Of a stretch of DNA of 64,000 nt, positions 47,089-54,932 are shown piece after piece. A model generated the notes under the pieces. That model worked only from the letters and a program-made list of their open reading frames with translations. It was not told the origin of the DNA and made no database searches. Position 1 is the stretch's first letter, and each line of letters starts with the position of its first letter. Both the position numbers and the translations under genes were made by a program. The stretch is taken from contig JADJXK010000002.1 of the NCBI GenBank assembly GCA_016710325.1, positions 4,030,001 to 4,094,000 of the forward strand, in the 5' to 3' direction. This DNA comes from Candidatus Leptofilum proximum. GTDB lineage: Bacteria > Chloroflexota > Anaerolineae > Promineifilales > Promineifilaceae.

Positions 47089-48432
47089 GTGGACACGAGA
47101 AATAAATCTGGGCAATCTGCGAAATCTGTGCCTGCTTCTTTGCCTGGACTTACTTCCTGGGCCACAATACGGGCACCAAGTAAACACAGGAGCAACAACC
47201 TGATTGTGCAAGATTTAGCAGCGATTTGGCAGGACATAGAGGCCACGGCCGTTTCCGCCGGACTCGATCCCACAAAATTTACAAACACCCACCGGGAAAT
47301 CGCCGCCCAAATCATCGCTTTTTTACAGACGCCACCCGTGGCGCCTGCCGAAAAAGAGCCAACCGGCTGGCGCAGCTGGCTGGCGCGGGACAAAAATGGA
47401 AATGGCAAACGGCCGTTTCCCATCCCACCACCGCCCGCCCCCATCATCATCTGCGGTGAGCCGGGCACGGGCAAAACCACCTTCCTCAACGTGCTGGATG
47501 TGGTGCTGCGCCGTGCCTTCCGCCTACCCGACAACATCCAGCCGGTGATGCACAAAGGCCCGTACGACTACCACGTAACGAAAAGGCTGCTAAACGGCCG
47601 TCCCATCAGCCTGCTCTCCGTGAAAAAGTGGGACGATTTGCTGCACTTTTACACCTGGAGCCGGGAAACGCACGGGCTGGTGACGGCCGATCGCACCGCT
47701 TTTATCCGCGAAGTGCTGCTGCCGATGCGCCTCATCTTTGCTGACGAGGTGGAGATGGTGGGCTATTCCCCCACGCTGCCCATTTTGGCCCAGCATGGGC
47801 TGCTGGTGGTGGGCAGCTCCAACCAGCACCACTTTGCCCAGCTAGAGGAGCGCCAGGTGCCGCCCCACACTTACATATTTACGGGAGTGGATTTGCGTGC
47901 GGGGACGCCCGCCGACGCTGTGGTACAGCCGGATAATCCGGCCTGGGCCATTTTTGACCAGCTGCGCCAGCGGCCCATCAAACGGTACGAGCAGCTGGCT
48001 TACCAGGAGCAGCGGACGGATAAAGTGTTGTTTGTGCGGCTGGGTTTTAAGACGGCCGTAAACGCTCCCTTGCTAGAAAATGAGTGGGCCAACTTTTTAC
48101 AAACCTTGTCCCACCAACCGGACGCGCCGCTTATTTTTCTGCTGGATGAATTTTCGCTGGAGAGTTTGCGCACGGACTACAATGCGATCATTCGCTTTGT
48201 CTCGCTGTTTGACCTGATTGAGCAGCAGGGCATTGGTGTGTTGGTACGAAATTCAGCCGCCCCGGCGGAACTGTCGCGCGAGGCGCTGGCCCACATGAAG
48301 GTGACGATTTACGCAGCGCGGGAGGTGCCCGAAGCGATTAAGGTGAAAACGGCCGTCGGCATCGACCGCTGTATTTCCCGCATTGGCCAGGCCGGGCACA
48401 AAGCGCACTCGATCATCAGCCAACTTGTTTAA
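47089..48432 (+). CDS. Divergent AFG1/ZapE-like ATPase
   Basis: 447 aa. Walker A is GEPGTGKTTFL at about residue 124, and Walker B-like LIFADEVEMVGYSP. The Walker B is followed by LLVVGSSNQHHFAQL, in the position of the ATSN motif of AFG1/ZapE ATPases, and GVDLRAG resembles their DYR motif. The second acidic motif (IFLLDEFSLESLRTDY) is unusual. The first ~35 residues come from repeat-like DNA (AAATCTGGGCAATCTGCG), so the true start may be a GTG near 47205. AFG1/ZapE proteins act in division or membrane-protein quality control; the role here is inferred. Confidence 0.6.
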   Translation: MDTRNKSGQSAKSVPASLPGLTSWATIRAPSKHRSNNLIVQDLAAIWQDIEATAVSAGLDPTKFTNTHREIAAQIIAFLQTPPVAPAEKEPTGWRSWLARDKNGNGKRPFPIPPPPAPIIICGEPGTGKTTFLNVLDVVLRRAFRLPDNIQPVMHKGPYDYHVTKRLLNGRPISLLSVKKWDDLLHFYTWSRETHGLVTADRTAFIREVLLPMRLIFADEVEMVGYSPTLPILAQHGLLVVGSSNQHHFAQLEERQVPPHTYIFTGVDLRAGTPADAVVQPDNPAWAIFDQLRQRPIKRYEQLAYQEQRTDKVLFVRLGFKTAVNAPLLENEWANFLQTLSHQPDAPLIFLLDEFSLESLRTDYNAIIRFVSLFDLIEQQGIGVLVRNSAAPAELSREALAHMKVTIYAAREVPEAIKVKTAVGIDRCISRIGQAGHKAHSIISQLV

Positions 48433-49639
48433 GCGCCGCCCAGCCTTCCGGCACATTGCCCCATTCAATCTGTTTCGCCCCTAAAAATGTGGCCAATGAG
48501 GTGGCTGCCTGGCCAATCTCACGCACCGTTTTCTTGTTTTTGGGCGCGCCCGGCTCGGCATAAACATTGTGGATGTGCAGCGTGTGGGTCTTTCGATCCA
48601 TTTTGGGGTCGATACGGCCGATAAGCTTGTCGCCGTGCAGAATGGGCAGCACGTAGTAGCCGTACTCCCGCTTGGCGGCGGGCACGTAAATCTCGATGCG
48701 GAAGAAGAAGTCCCACAGCGCCTCAGTGCGGTCCCGGTCGCAGATGAGATTGTCGAAAGGCGAAAGGAAGGTGGTGTGCGGCTGCCAGGCGCCATTTTGC
48801 AGCTGGTGCAGCAGGGGCAGGTCATCGGCGTGCAGGTAATAATCGTCGGTAAGGCTCCCAACCTTCACAGGCATGAGAATTTCTTCTTTGACGAGCTGGC
48901 GGAGAACGGCCGTTATCTCAGGATACATGCCCCGCGTGTAATGCGCTTTAATTTGCTTCACCGTGGCCGCCCCCAGCGCCCGGATCGCTTTTTGCACGGC
49001 AAAACAACACGCCTGTCTGGCCGTCCACTCCTCTTGCGGTGTCCACTCCGGCCAGAAATGCTCGGCCAGCCCCCACTTGCGCTGGTTGCCCACGCGCTCC
49101 ACCGTGAGAATTTCCCCGTTGCTCCACAGGTAATCGAGAATAAAGCCCACGAAACGGCCGCTTGACCAGCGCGACTCGTACCGTAAATCATCCTCCGTCT
49201 CGATCTCCCGCGAGAACAGCGGCCCTTCGTGCCGCAGCCGGTCCAGGATATGGTCCTTGAGATCGATGATGCCGGGATGTTCATCGAACCATTTCTGGTA
49301 GCGGGCGGCGCGGGCGGGATCGTTGCGCCGCTGGCGCATGCCCCAGCTGAAGAGGGGGAATTCCTCGGTGAGCACCATCGAGGCGGCGTGAGCCCAGTAT
49401 TCAAACAGCGCTTTTTCTTCCCAGCGCAGCCGCTTCAGTTCCGTCTTGTCAAACTTGCCCAGGCGGCTCCACAGCACCAGCAGGTGCGTGCGCTCCACGG
49501 CGCGGATAGGGTCCAGCTGCACACAGCCCAAATCGCGAATGACGTCGAGCATGGCGGGTGGTTTTTGCTTGGTCAGATGTTGCCGTGTAATGGCCAAGCG
49601 GCGCAAATCCTGGCGAGTGAGGGTAAGTTGGGCAGTCAT
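48416..49639 (-). CDS. YcaQ/AlkX-like winged-helix DNA glycosylase family protein
   Basis: 407 aa, HTH_42 family. The CVQLDPIRAVERTHLLVLWSR segment carries the QxD motif typical of YcaQ (AlkX) DNA glycosylases, which unhook interstrand crosslinks. Winged-helix units follow (EEWTARQACCFAVQKAI; VKQIKAHY), then the conserved LSPFDNLICDRDR region. It overlaps the convergent ATPase gene by 17 bp. The ATG at 49639 has AGGAG upstream. Repair activity is by family only. Confidence 0.88.
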   Translation of the reverse strand: MTAQLTLTRQDLRRLAITRQHLTKQKPPAMLDVIRDLGCVQLDPIRAVERTHLLVLWSRLGKFDKTELKRLRWEEKALFEYWAHAASMVLTEEFPLFSWGMRQRRNDPARAARYQKWFDEHPGIIDLKDHILDRLRHEGPLFSREIETEDDLRYESRWSSGRFVGFILDYLWSNGEILTVERVGNQRKWGLAEHFWPEWTPQEEWTARQACCFAVQKAIRALGAATVKQIKAHYTRGMYPEITAVLRQLVKEEILMPVKVGSLTDDYYLHADDLPLLHQLQNGAWQPHTTFLSPFDNLICDRDRTEALWDFFFRIEIYVPAAKREYGYYVLPILHGDKLIGRIDPKMDRKTHTLHIHNVYAEPGAPKNKKTVREIGQAATSLATFLGAKQIEWGNVPEGWAALKQVG

Positions 49640-49657
49640 TGTTTTCTCCTGAAGAAA

Positions 49658-49711
49658 ACCTCCCGCAGGCTCATGCCAAAACAGCCCTGATTTGTGAAAC
49701 CTGCAGGAGGT
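49658..49711. repeat. Dispersed palindrome family I, second copy
   Basis: CCTCCCGCAGGCTC pairs with ACCTGCAGGAGGT. It lies upstream of the YcaQ-like gene, in the 253-bp spacer before the sigma factor. Confidence 0.7.
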
Positions 49712-49892
49712 TGCAGTGTGGCGTGATTATACTTGGCAAATTAACTTAGAACAAGCGTTCGCAAAAAGGCGGATCAGGAATTTGATGAACAGACGAATGA
49801 CACGAAGGGTAAACATTCGTCTCATTCGTTCATTCGTGCCATTCGTGTTGCCAAAATGGAACCGATTGGCGAAATCGGTGTATTGTAGGTAG

Positions 49893-50474
49893 ATGGCACG
49901 TTCTGGAACGAGTGACACTGCCACCGTGGAGGCAAACTTAATTCGGCAGGCCCGGCAGGGAGATGCAGCTGCCTGGGAGATGCTGGTGCGCCAGCATCAA
50001 GCGGCGGCGTTTCGGCTGGGGTACCTGCTGCTGCGCACCCCTGCCGAGGCGGAGGACGTGGCGCAGGAGGCGTTTGTGCGGGCCTTCCTGGCGCTGGACA
50101 AGTTTGACGAGACACGGCCGTTCCGCCCCTGGCTGCTGCAAATCACTCGCAATGTGGCCAAAAACCGGCTGCGCAGTTTGTCGCGCTACTGGGCGATGGT
50201 GAAGCGCTGGTGGCAGGAGGAGGAAACGGCCGTTGAAGCGACGGCCGTCAGCCAGGATGAATCGGCCCAGCTGTGGCAGGCGGTGCAGCAGCTGCGCCCC
50301 AAAGCGCAGGAGGTGGTGTATCTGCGTTACTTTTTGGAACTGTCCGAGGCGGAAACGGCCGAAGCACTGGACGTGCCTGCCGGAACGGTGAAGTCGCGCC
50401 TGCACCGGGCGCTGCAGCAGCTGAAGGGTGTGATTGAGGCGGATTTTGTTGAGCTGAAAGAAGTAATTGAGTAA
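49893..50474 (+). CDS. ECF-family RNA polymerase sigma factor
   Basis: 193 aa. Region 2 (LGYLLLRTPAEAEDVAQEAFVRAF, then PWLLQITRNVAKNRLRS) binds core RNA polymerase and the -10 element. Region 4 (VVYLRYFLELSEAETAEAL, then GTVKSRLHRAL) binds -35. It has the size and spacing of sigma-70 ECF factors. It is followed after a short gap by a membrane protein with a soluble N-terminal region, the usual place for an anti-sigma factor. The ATG lies after AGGTAG. Confidence 0.95.
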   Translation: MARSGTSDTATVEANLIRQARQGDAAAWEMLVRQHQAAAFRLGYLLLRTPAEAEDVAQEAFVRAFLALDKFDETRPFRPWLLQITRNVAKNRLRSLSRYWAMVKRWWQEEETAVEATAVSQDESAQLWQAVQQLRPKAQEVVYLRYFLELSEAETAEALDVPAGTVKSRLHRALQQLKGVIEADFVELKEVIE

Positions 50475-50486
50475 TTGGGTAATTGA
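50462..50486. repeat. Family C repeat tract
   Basis: AGTAATTGAGTAATTGGGTA lies at the end of the sigma-factor gene and up to the start of the next gene. It is the half-arm of the family C palindrome. Confidence 0.55.
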
Positions 50487-51238
50487 TGAGTGAGATGAAC
50501 AGTTCGTTTGAGAAGCAGGTGGAGCAATGGGCGGCCGCGTTTGAGTTTCCGCCGACGCCGGATATTGCCGGGAAGGTACGGCCGTTGCTCGCTGCGCCGC
50601 CTAAAAAAACGTTCCAACCGGGACGGCGGCTGGCCTGGGCGCTGGTGTTGCTGCTGCTGGCGGCCAGTTTGCTGGCGGTGCCCGGCGTGCGCGCGGCGAT
50701 TGTGGAGATTTTGCGTGCAGGCGGCATCACCATTTTTGTGGGGGAGGAAACATCCGTTGACGAGATTCCGCCGCTGCTGAGCGAGCAGCTGCCTGCCTTC
50801 ACGGAACCAATCACGCTGGACGAGGCGGTGGCGCGCTTCCCGAACGTGCAGCTGCCCACGGAACTGCCACCGCCGGATGACGTGCTGCTGCATGAGGAGC
50901 CGGTGTGGGATACGGCCGTTATCTTCCTCTGGCGCGACGAGGCCGACCCGCAGGAAATTGCCCTGAGCCTGTACCAGATCAACGTGGCGCAGTATGCCTA
51001 CAAGGGCAGCGACATGCTGGAGACGACCGAGGTGAACGGCAACCCGGCGTTCTGGGTGATTGGCCCGCACTACTTCCGGCTGCGTGGTTCTTCGCCTGAG
51101 GCGTGGCTGTTTGTTGAAGGCAGTGTGCTGATCTGGTGGGAGGGAGAGATGACCTATCGCCTGGAAGGTGCAGAATCTCTGGAAGTTGCGCTGCGAATAG
51201 CGGAATCGTTGGAACCTGTTGAGCCGGAAGTTGATTGA
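50486..51238 (+). CDS. Putative anti-sigma factor, single-pass membrane protein
   Basis: 250 aa from the ATG at 50486 (a TTG at 50483 is also in frame). The N-terminal ~40 residues are cytoplasmic, then one membrane helix (LAWALVLLLLAASLLAVPGV), then an extracytoplasmic DUF4367-like region (NPAFWVIGPHYFRLRG, ending LEVALRIAESLEPV). The arrangement directly behind an ECF sigma gene points to an anti-sigma factor. No zinc-binding ZAS motif (HxxxCxxC) is present, so the assignment is by context. Confidence 0.7.
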   Translation: MSEMNSSFEKQVEQWAAAFEFPPTPDIAGKVRPLLAAPPKKTFQPGRRLAWALVLLLLAASLLAVPGVRAAIVEILRAGGITIFVGEETSVDEIPPLLSEQLPAFTEPITLDEAVARFPNVQLPTELPPPDDVLLHEEPVWDTAVIFLWRDEADPQEIALSLYQINVAQYAYKGSDMLETTEVNGNPAFWVIGPHYFRLRGSSPEAWLFVEGSVLIWWEGEMTYRLEGAESLEVALRIAESLEPVEPEVD

Positions 51239-51288
51239 AAAAATGGGACACTGATAAACACAGATTGACACTGATTTTGTATTTTACC

Positions 51289-51341
51289 GTAGCCGCGGAT
51301 TCTTTCCGCGCAATGGAAACACGGAAAGAATCCGCGGCTAC
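51289..51341. repeat. Dispersed palindrome family F, second copy
   Basis: GTAGCCGCGGATTCTTTCCG pairs with CGGAAAGAATCCGCGGCTAC. It lies between the anti-sigma gene and the cytochrome gene. Confidence 0.85.
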
Positions 51342-51357
51342 AAGAAGGAGTGTTGTC

Positions 51358-52239
51358 ATGCGTAATAAATTGATTTTGCTGGCTGGAATTTTGTTGCTGC
51401 TTGGTTTGTTGTTCAGCCCTGGTGCGGCGCGGGCGGGCGGCTGGGCGACGTTGACGTTGACTGAACTGCCCAAGGAGGTGGTGGCGGAACGGCCGTTTAC
51501 CATCGAATTCACGATGCGCCAGCATGGGCACGCGCCTGTTACCGGCTTTGATGCGACCGTGCTGGCAGTGCATTCGGCCAGTGGTGAGCAGCTCAGTTTT
51601 GCCACGGAAGCCAATCCCGATGAAGAAAATTACACGGCCACCCTCGTGCTGCCCCAGGCGGGCGAATGGCAGTGGGAAATTGAAACCTGGGGCCGTGTAT
51701 ACCCGATGCCGCCATTGATGGTGAATGAAGCGGTTGCGGCTGCCAATGGAGAGGGTGTGAGGGGAACGGCCGTTGGGGCAGCACCTGTTGCCTGGCAGCT
51801 TATCTTGGGTTGGATAACGGCCGTAGGCGCAGTGCTCAGCCTCTTTTTCTGGACACGTCAACGGAGCAAGCTGCGCCTGGCAGCGGCGTTGTTGTTGGGG
51901 GTGGTGAGCGTGGCAGGGTTTGTCTTGCACGCACAAATGCCGCAGTCTGTCCTGGCGGAAAGTGAAACGGCCACGCTGCCCGCCATTGCGCCAGAAGCGC
52001 TGGGCGAGGCGCTGTTTGTGGCCAAGGGCTGCATCCAGTGTCACACCAATGACAAGGTCACGATGGCGCCCAATGTGTTCCCGGTGGGGCCGAACCTTAC
52101 TTTTGTGAAACGGCCGCCCGAGTACCTGCAAGCGTGGCTGGCCGATCCCTCTTCCTTAAAACCCGATACACAAATGCCCAACCTGCACCTGAGCGACGCA
52201 GATATTACGACGCTGGTGGAGTTTTTGGTATCGGAGTAG
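51358..52239 (+). CDS. Membrane cytochrome c with YtkA/FixH-like N-terminal domain
   Basis: 293 aa from the ATG at 51358, 7 nt after AAGGAG. Signal peptide (LILLAGILLLLGLLF...ARA), then an Ig-like domain resembling YtkA/FixH/CopC (VVAERPFTIEFTMRQHG; AGEWQWEIETWG), two membrane helices (QLILGWITAVGAVLSLFFW; LAAALLLGVVSVAGFVL), and a C-terminal cytochrome c with GCIQCH and a distal Met in DTQMPNLHL. It likely carries electrons at the outer membrane face, possibly with a copper site in the Ig-like part. No oxidase genes are adjacent. Confidence 0.88.
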   Translation: MRNKLILLAGILLLLGLLFSPGAARAGGWATLTLTELPKEVVAERPFTIEFTMRQHGHAPVTGFDATVLAVHSASGEQLSFATEANPDEENYTATLVLPQAGEWQWEIETWGRVYPMPPLMVNEAVAAANGEGVRGTAVGAAPVAWQLILGWITAVGAVLSLFFWTRQRSKLRLAAALLLGVVSVAGFVLHAQMPQSVLAESETATLPAIAPEALGEALFVAKGCIQCHTNDKVTMAPNVFPVGPNLTFVKRPPEYLQAWLADPSSLKPDTQMPNLHLSDADITTLVEFLVSE

Positions 52240-52250
52240 GGGGCGATGAG

Positions 52251-52310
52251 TGAAACGTGAAGCGTGAAACGTGAGGAGAAAAATCATCACGTTTCATGTT
52301 TCACGCTTCA
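52251..52310. repeat. Dispersed palindrome family D, third copy
   Basis: TGAAACGTGAAGCGTGAAAC pairs with GTTTCATGTTTCACGCTTCA. It lies between convergent genes and is likely a terminator. Confidence 0.8.
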
Positions 52311-52348
52311 TTCAAGAATGATTTATCGAGGAATTCGAGGGCGGCCGT

Positions 52349-53167
52349 CTAAATTTCTTCCGGCCATTCGGCATGGGGGCGCTGGTCGCGGCAGATGTCT
52401 AGCAGGCGGTCCAGCGTGCCGTGCCGCTCGCAGTAGAGGATGATTTCCTGGGCCAGCTCCGGCTTGGTGGCGTTGGGCAGCTCGTCTTTGTCGATGCCCA
52501 GGTCGAAGCAGAGCGTTTCTAGCTCGGTTTTGTTGAAGTAGCGCACCATCAGTTCGCGCAGGCGGATGCGGTTTTGCAGGAGGGTGTCGGCCTGCTCATC
52601 TTCGAGAACGGCCGTATAAAACTCGGCCACGGCTTGCTTGCGGGTGGAGATGGTGTTGCGCTGCTCGATGCTCATCTCGGCCAGGGTCCGGTCGTGCCCG
52701 GCGGGGATGAAGATGGCGTCCCAGCCAAAGATGGCCTGTCCTTTGGGCTCTGGGGCGATGGTGCCGCTAAGCTGGCCGGTAAAGACGGCGACACGGCCGT
52801 CGGGGGAATGGTAGGCGAGCTTGGTAACGGCCGTGGCTGTGCGGTCGTCAAACGGCTGGAGCATCTTGCAGATACCCTCCACGCCGACGCCGTCGATAAA
52901 CAGCCCGGCGACGTTGCCCGGCAGGTTGCGCCAGGCGCGCACCATCAGGTTGGTTTGCTCGACTAAAAAGGGGAGGTAGGGGAGTAGCGGCCGTATTACC
53001 GCCACCTTGCGCCGCAGCAAAATGTCGATGTCCGTGGTGACCACATCTTCCACATGGTAGCGAAACCAGACCAGGTTAGCCAGCTTGCCCAGCAAAAATT
53101 GGTAATCGTTGAACTTGTTTTCGGAAGCGGTCACAAAGTAGAGGCGCTCAATTCGTTCTCTGGCCAT
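52349..53167 (-). CDS. ITPase/RdgB-like domain fused to EAD7
   Basis: 272 aa. Residues 1-185 follow the Ham1/ITPA fold order: FVTASENKFN (usual TxNxxK), FLVEQTNLMVRAWRNLPG (usual VEDTxL...GLPG), TGQLSGTIAPEPKG, IFGWDAIFIPAG, RTLAEMSIEQRNTISTR (usual ISHR). Thus the metal-binding Asp of VEDT is Gln and the His of SHR is Thr, so catalysis or specificity is probably altered. Residues about 201-270 are an EAD7 domain with the same pattern as the NACHT protein (F-N-x3-L-x2-L-C-x-D-x-G-I; RPHAEWP against RPSANWP). EADs recruit effectors to NACHT partners, so this may be a nucleotide-targeting effector or sensor. The partner is inferred. Confidence 0.82.
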   Translation of the reverse strand: MARERIERLYFVTASENKFNDYQFLLGKLANLVWFRYHVEDVVTTDIDILLRRKVAVIRPLLPYLPFLVEQTNLMVRAWRNLPGNVAGLFIDGVGVEGICKMLQPFDDRTATAVTKLAYHSPDGRVAVFTGQLSGTIAPEPKGQAIFGWDAIFIPAGHDRTLAEMSIEQRNTISTRKQAVAEFYTAVLEDEQADTLLQNRIRLRELMVRYFNKTELETLCFDLGIDKDELPNATKPELAQEIILYCERHGTLDRLLDICRDQRPHAEWPEEI

Positions 53168-53290
53168 CGTTTTTTGGCGTGTCCGTGTGGTTTGAGGTTT
53201 TTAGTAATGAATGAGACGCATTGTAAACAAAAAGCCCCTGATTTGGAAGATGAAATCAGGGGCCTGACAGAGTGAGGCCGCGTATAAAAA

Positions 53291-53448
53291 TTTCACGCAA
53301 AGCCGCAAAGTTTTTTCTGGTCTTTCGGGTTTGGCGGAGTCAAACTGGTTTTTGCACCGAATTTACGCGAATTACCGCTAATTTTCGTGTGAATTGGCGT
53401 AAATTCGATGCTAATCCCCTTAAACCCTTTGCGGCTTTGCGCGAAAAA
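53291..53448. repeat. Family H palindrome with nested inner repeat
   Basis: The outer arms CACGCAAAGCCGCAAAG and CTTTGCGGCTTTGCGCG are 110 bp apart. An inner pair CGAATTTACGCGAATTACCG and GAATTGGCGTAAATTCG fills the loop. It is a long hairpin in the 288-bp gap 53168-53455, between the divergent ITPase-EAD7 and lipoprotein genes. Confidence 0.75.
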
Positions 53449-53455
53449 CGGGTTA

Positions 53456-54904
53456 TCAAGGCAAAGTCAAGGCGGGCTGGCCGGCGCTGCTGAGGATCAT
53501 AACCGGGTCGCCACCGCTGGCGGGCAGCTGCATGATGTGGCGTGCCGGATAGTAGGCTTGCAGCGCTTCGGCGTCCAGTTCAGGAAATTGGACCGCTTCA
53601 AACAACGGCCGATCATTTTCCACCAGCACAAAGAGGAGATCGCCAGCGGCCGTTTCTTCCATCTGGGCATATGCCTGCACATCCTCGCCAAACAGCAGTC
53701 GCTCTTCGCCGCTGCCGTCGGGCTGGATGCGCCACAGGGCCGATTCGTAGAAGCCAAAGTACAGGCCCATATTGTCCAGCGACTCCCGCTCCAGCGGATT
53801 GCGCTCCGTGTAGTACAAGCTGCCGCTGGCCTGGCCCACAAACACCAGTTCCACTTTGGCGCTGGTGGGGATGACGGTGATCTCCGTGGAGTCCGGCGTG
53901 CCGGTGACCAGCAGGTTATCGTCGGGATTTTCGCGGTCCCAGGCGTAGCCGGTGACGGCATACCAGCGGTCGCCGCTGTTGTTCAGCACCAGGTTGCGCA
54001 GCAGCATGTCGAAGCCGGGCAGCTCGGTGCCGCTGGCCATGTCAAAACGGCCGATCCCAATGTTGGTGCAGTCGAGGTTGTAGAGCAGAATGCCTGGCGC
54101 AGACCACTCGATAACACCCATGCGATAGCCATAGGGGGTGCCGCCTTCATTTTCATACAGCACCTCGCTGGTAGAACGGCCGCCCCCACCGCAGCCATCG
54201 CCGAACTGCCGCCAGGTACCAGCTACCTGCGGTTCGCCCAGGGTTCCATCCTCGGCTACAGCCACGGTCCACACCTCGATGAGTCGTGGGGCGGGGCGAT
54301 CACTTTCTTCCTGCTCTAAAACGGTGTCGGTTTCCAGGAAGTAGACGATGGTACGGCCGTCGGGTGACCATTCGCCCGGACGCATAAACGCAACATTGTC
54401 GATAATTTGCACATTCCCCTGCCGGTCGCTCACGCGCAGGCTGTCGCTGCTGCCATCGTAATAGTAGTAGAGCAAATACTGCCCGTCGGGCGACCATTTG
54501 GGATAAGCCAGGGCGCAGTAGCCGCCTTCCGGGCAGGGTTCTTTGTGTACGGACACAATGTTGCCGTCTGGCAAGGTGCGCATGTAGAGCTTCTCCCACT
54601 GCACGTAGGCGATGGCGTCGGCGGCAACGGCCGTCACATTATCCACCATCTCCTGCATCGGTGGGGCTGGAATGAGAGAGGCTTCGGTGGGAGCGAGCGT
54701 GGGTGAGGGCAGCGGTGTGGGGGTGGCCGTGGCTGTTTCGGTGGTGGATGTGGGGAGAGCGGGTTCGGCCGTTGCGGCAGCGGTTTCATCAGTCGCTGGC
54801 CGCGTAACCGGAACTGTCACCTGGTCGGTGCTTTCCGGTAGGCAGCCAGCCAAAGCAAAACAAAGCAGAATTAAACAAACAACACACAATGGACGTTTCA
54901 TCAC
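53456..54904 (-). CDS. Beta-propeller-like lipoprotein (TolB-type), paralog 1
   Basis: 482 aa from a GTG/ATG at 54904/54901, AGGAG 7 nt upstream of the GTG. Lipobox FALAGC, then a Thr/Pro-rich linker, then WD40/PD40-like strands (YPKWSPDGQYLLYYYY; PGEWSPDGRTIVYFL; LWRIQPDGSGEERLL). It is surface-exposed and probably protein- or glycan-binding. It shares its N-terminal ~35 residues (CLPExSxxQVTVxVTR) with the lipoprotein at 56844-57884, but the body differs. The IS element at 54933-56742 separates it from its likely promoter. Confidence 0.85.
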   Translation of the reverse strand: MMKRPLCVVCLILLCFALAGCLPESTDQVTVPVTRPATDETAAATAEPALPTSTTETATATPTPLPSPTLAPTEASLIPAPPMQEMVDNVTAVAADAIAYVQWEKLYMRTLPDGNIVSVHKEPCPEGGYCALAYPKWSPDGQYLLYYYYDGSSDSLRVSDRQGNVQIIDNVAFMRPGEWSPDGRTIVYFLETDTVLEQEESDRPAPRLIEVWTVAVAEDGTLGEPQVAGTWRQFGDGCGGGGRSTSEVLYENEGGTPYGYRMGVIEWSAPGILLYNLDCTNIGIGRFDMASGTELPGFDMLLRNLVLNNSGDRWYAVTGYAWDRENPDDNLLVTGTPDSTEITVIPTSAKVELVFVGQASGSLYYTERNPLERESLDNMGLYFGFYESALWRIQPDGSGEERLLFGEDVQAYAQMEETAAGDLLFVLVENDRPLFEAVQFPELDAEALQAYYPARHIMQLPASGGDPVMILSSAGQPALTLP

Positions 54905-54932
54905 AGTACATCTCCTTTTATAAACTACTCTA

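Noticed and set aside
52349..53167. Housekeeping RdgB/ITPase
   Set aside because: Catalytic-site substitutions and the fused EAD7 make a normal house-cleaning role unlikely, though not impossible.
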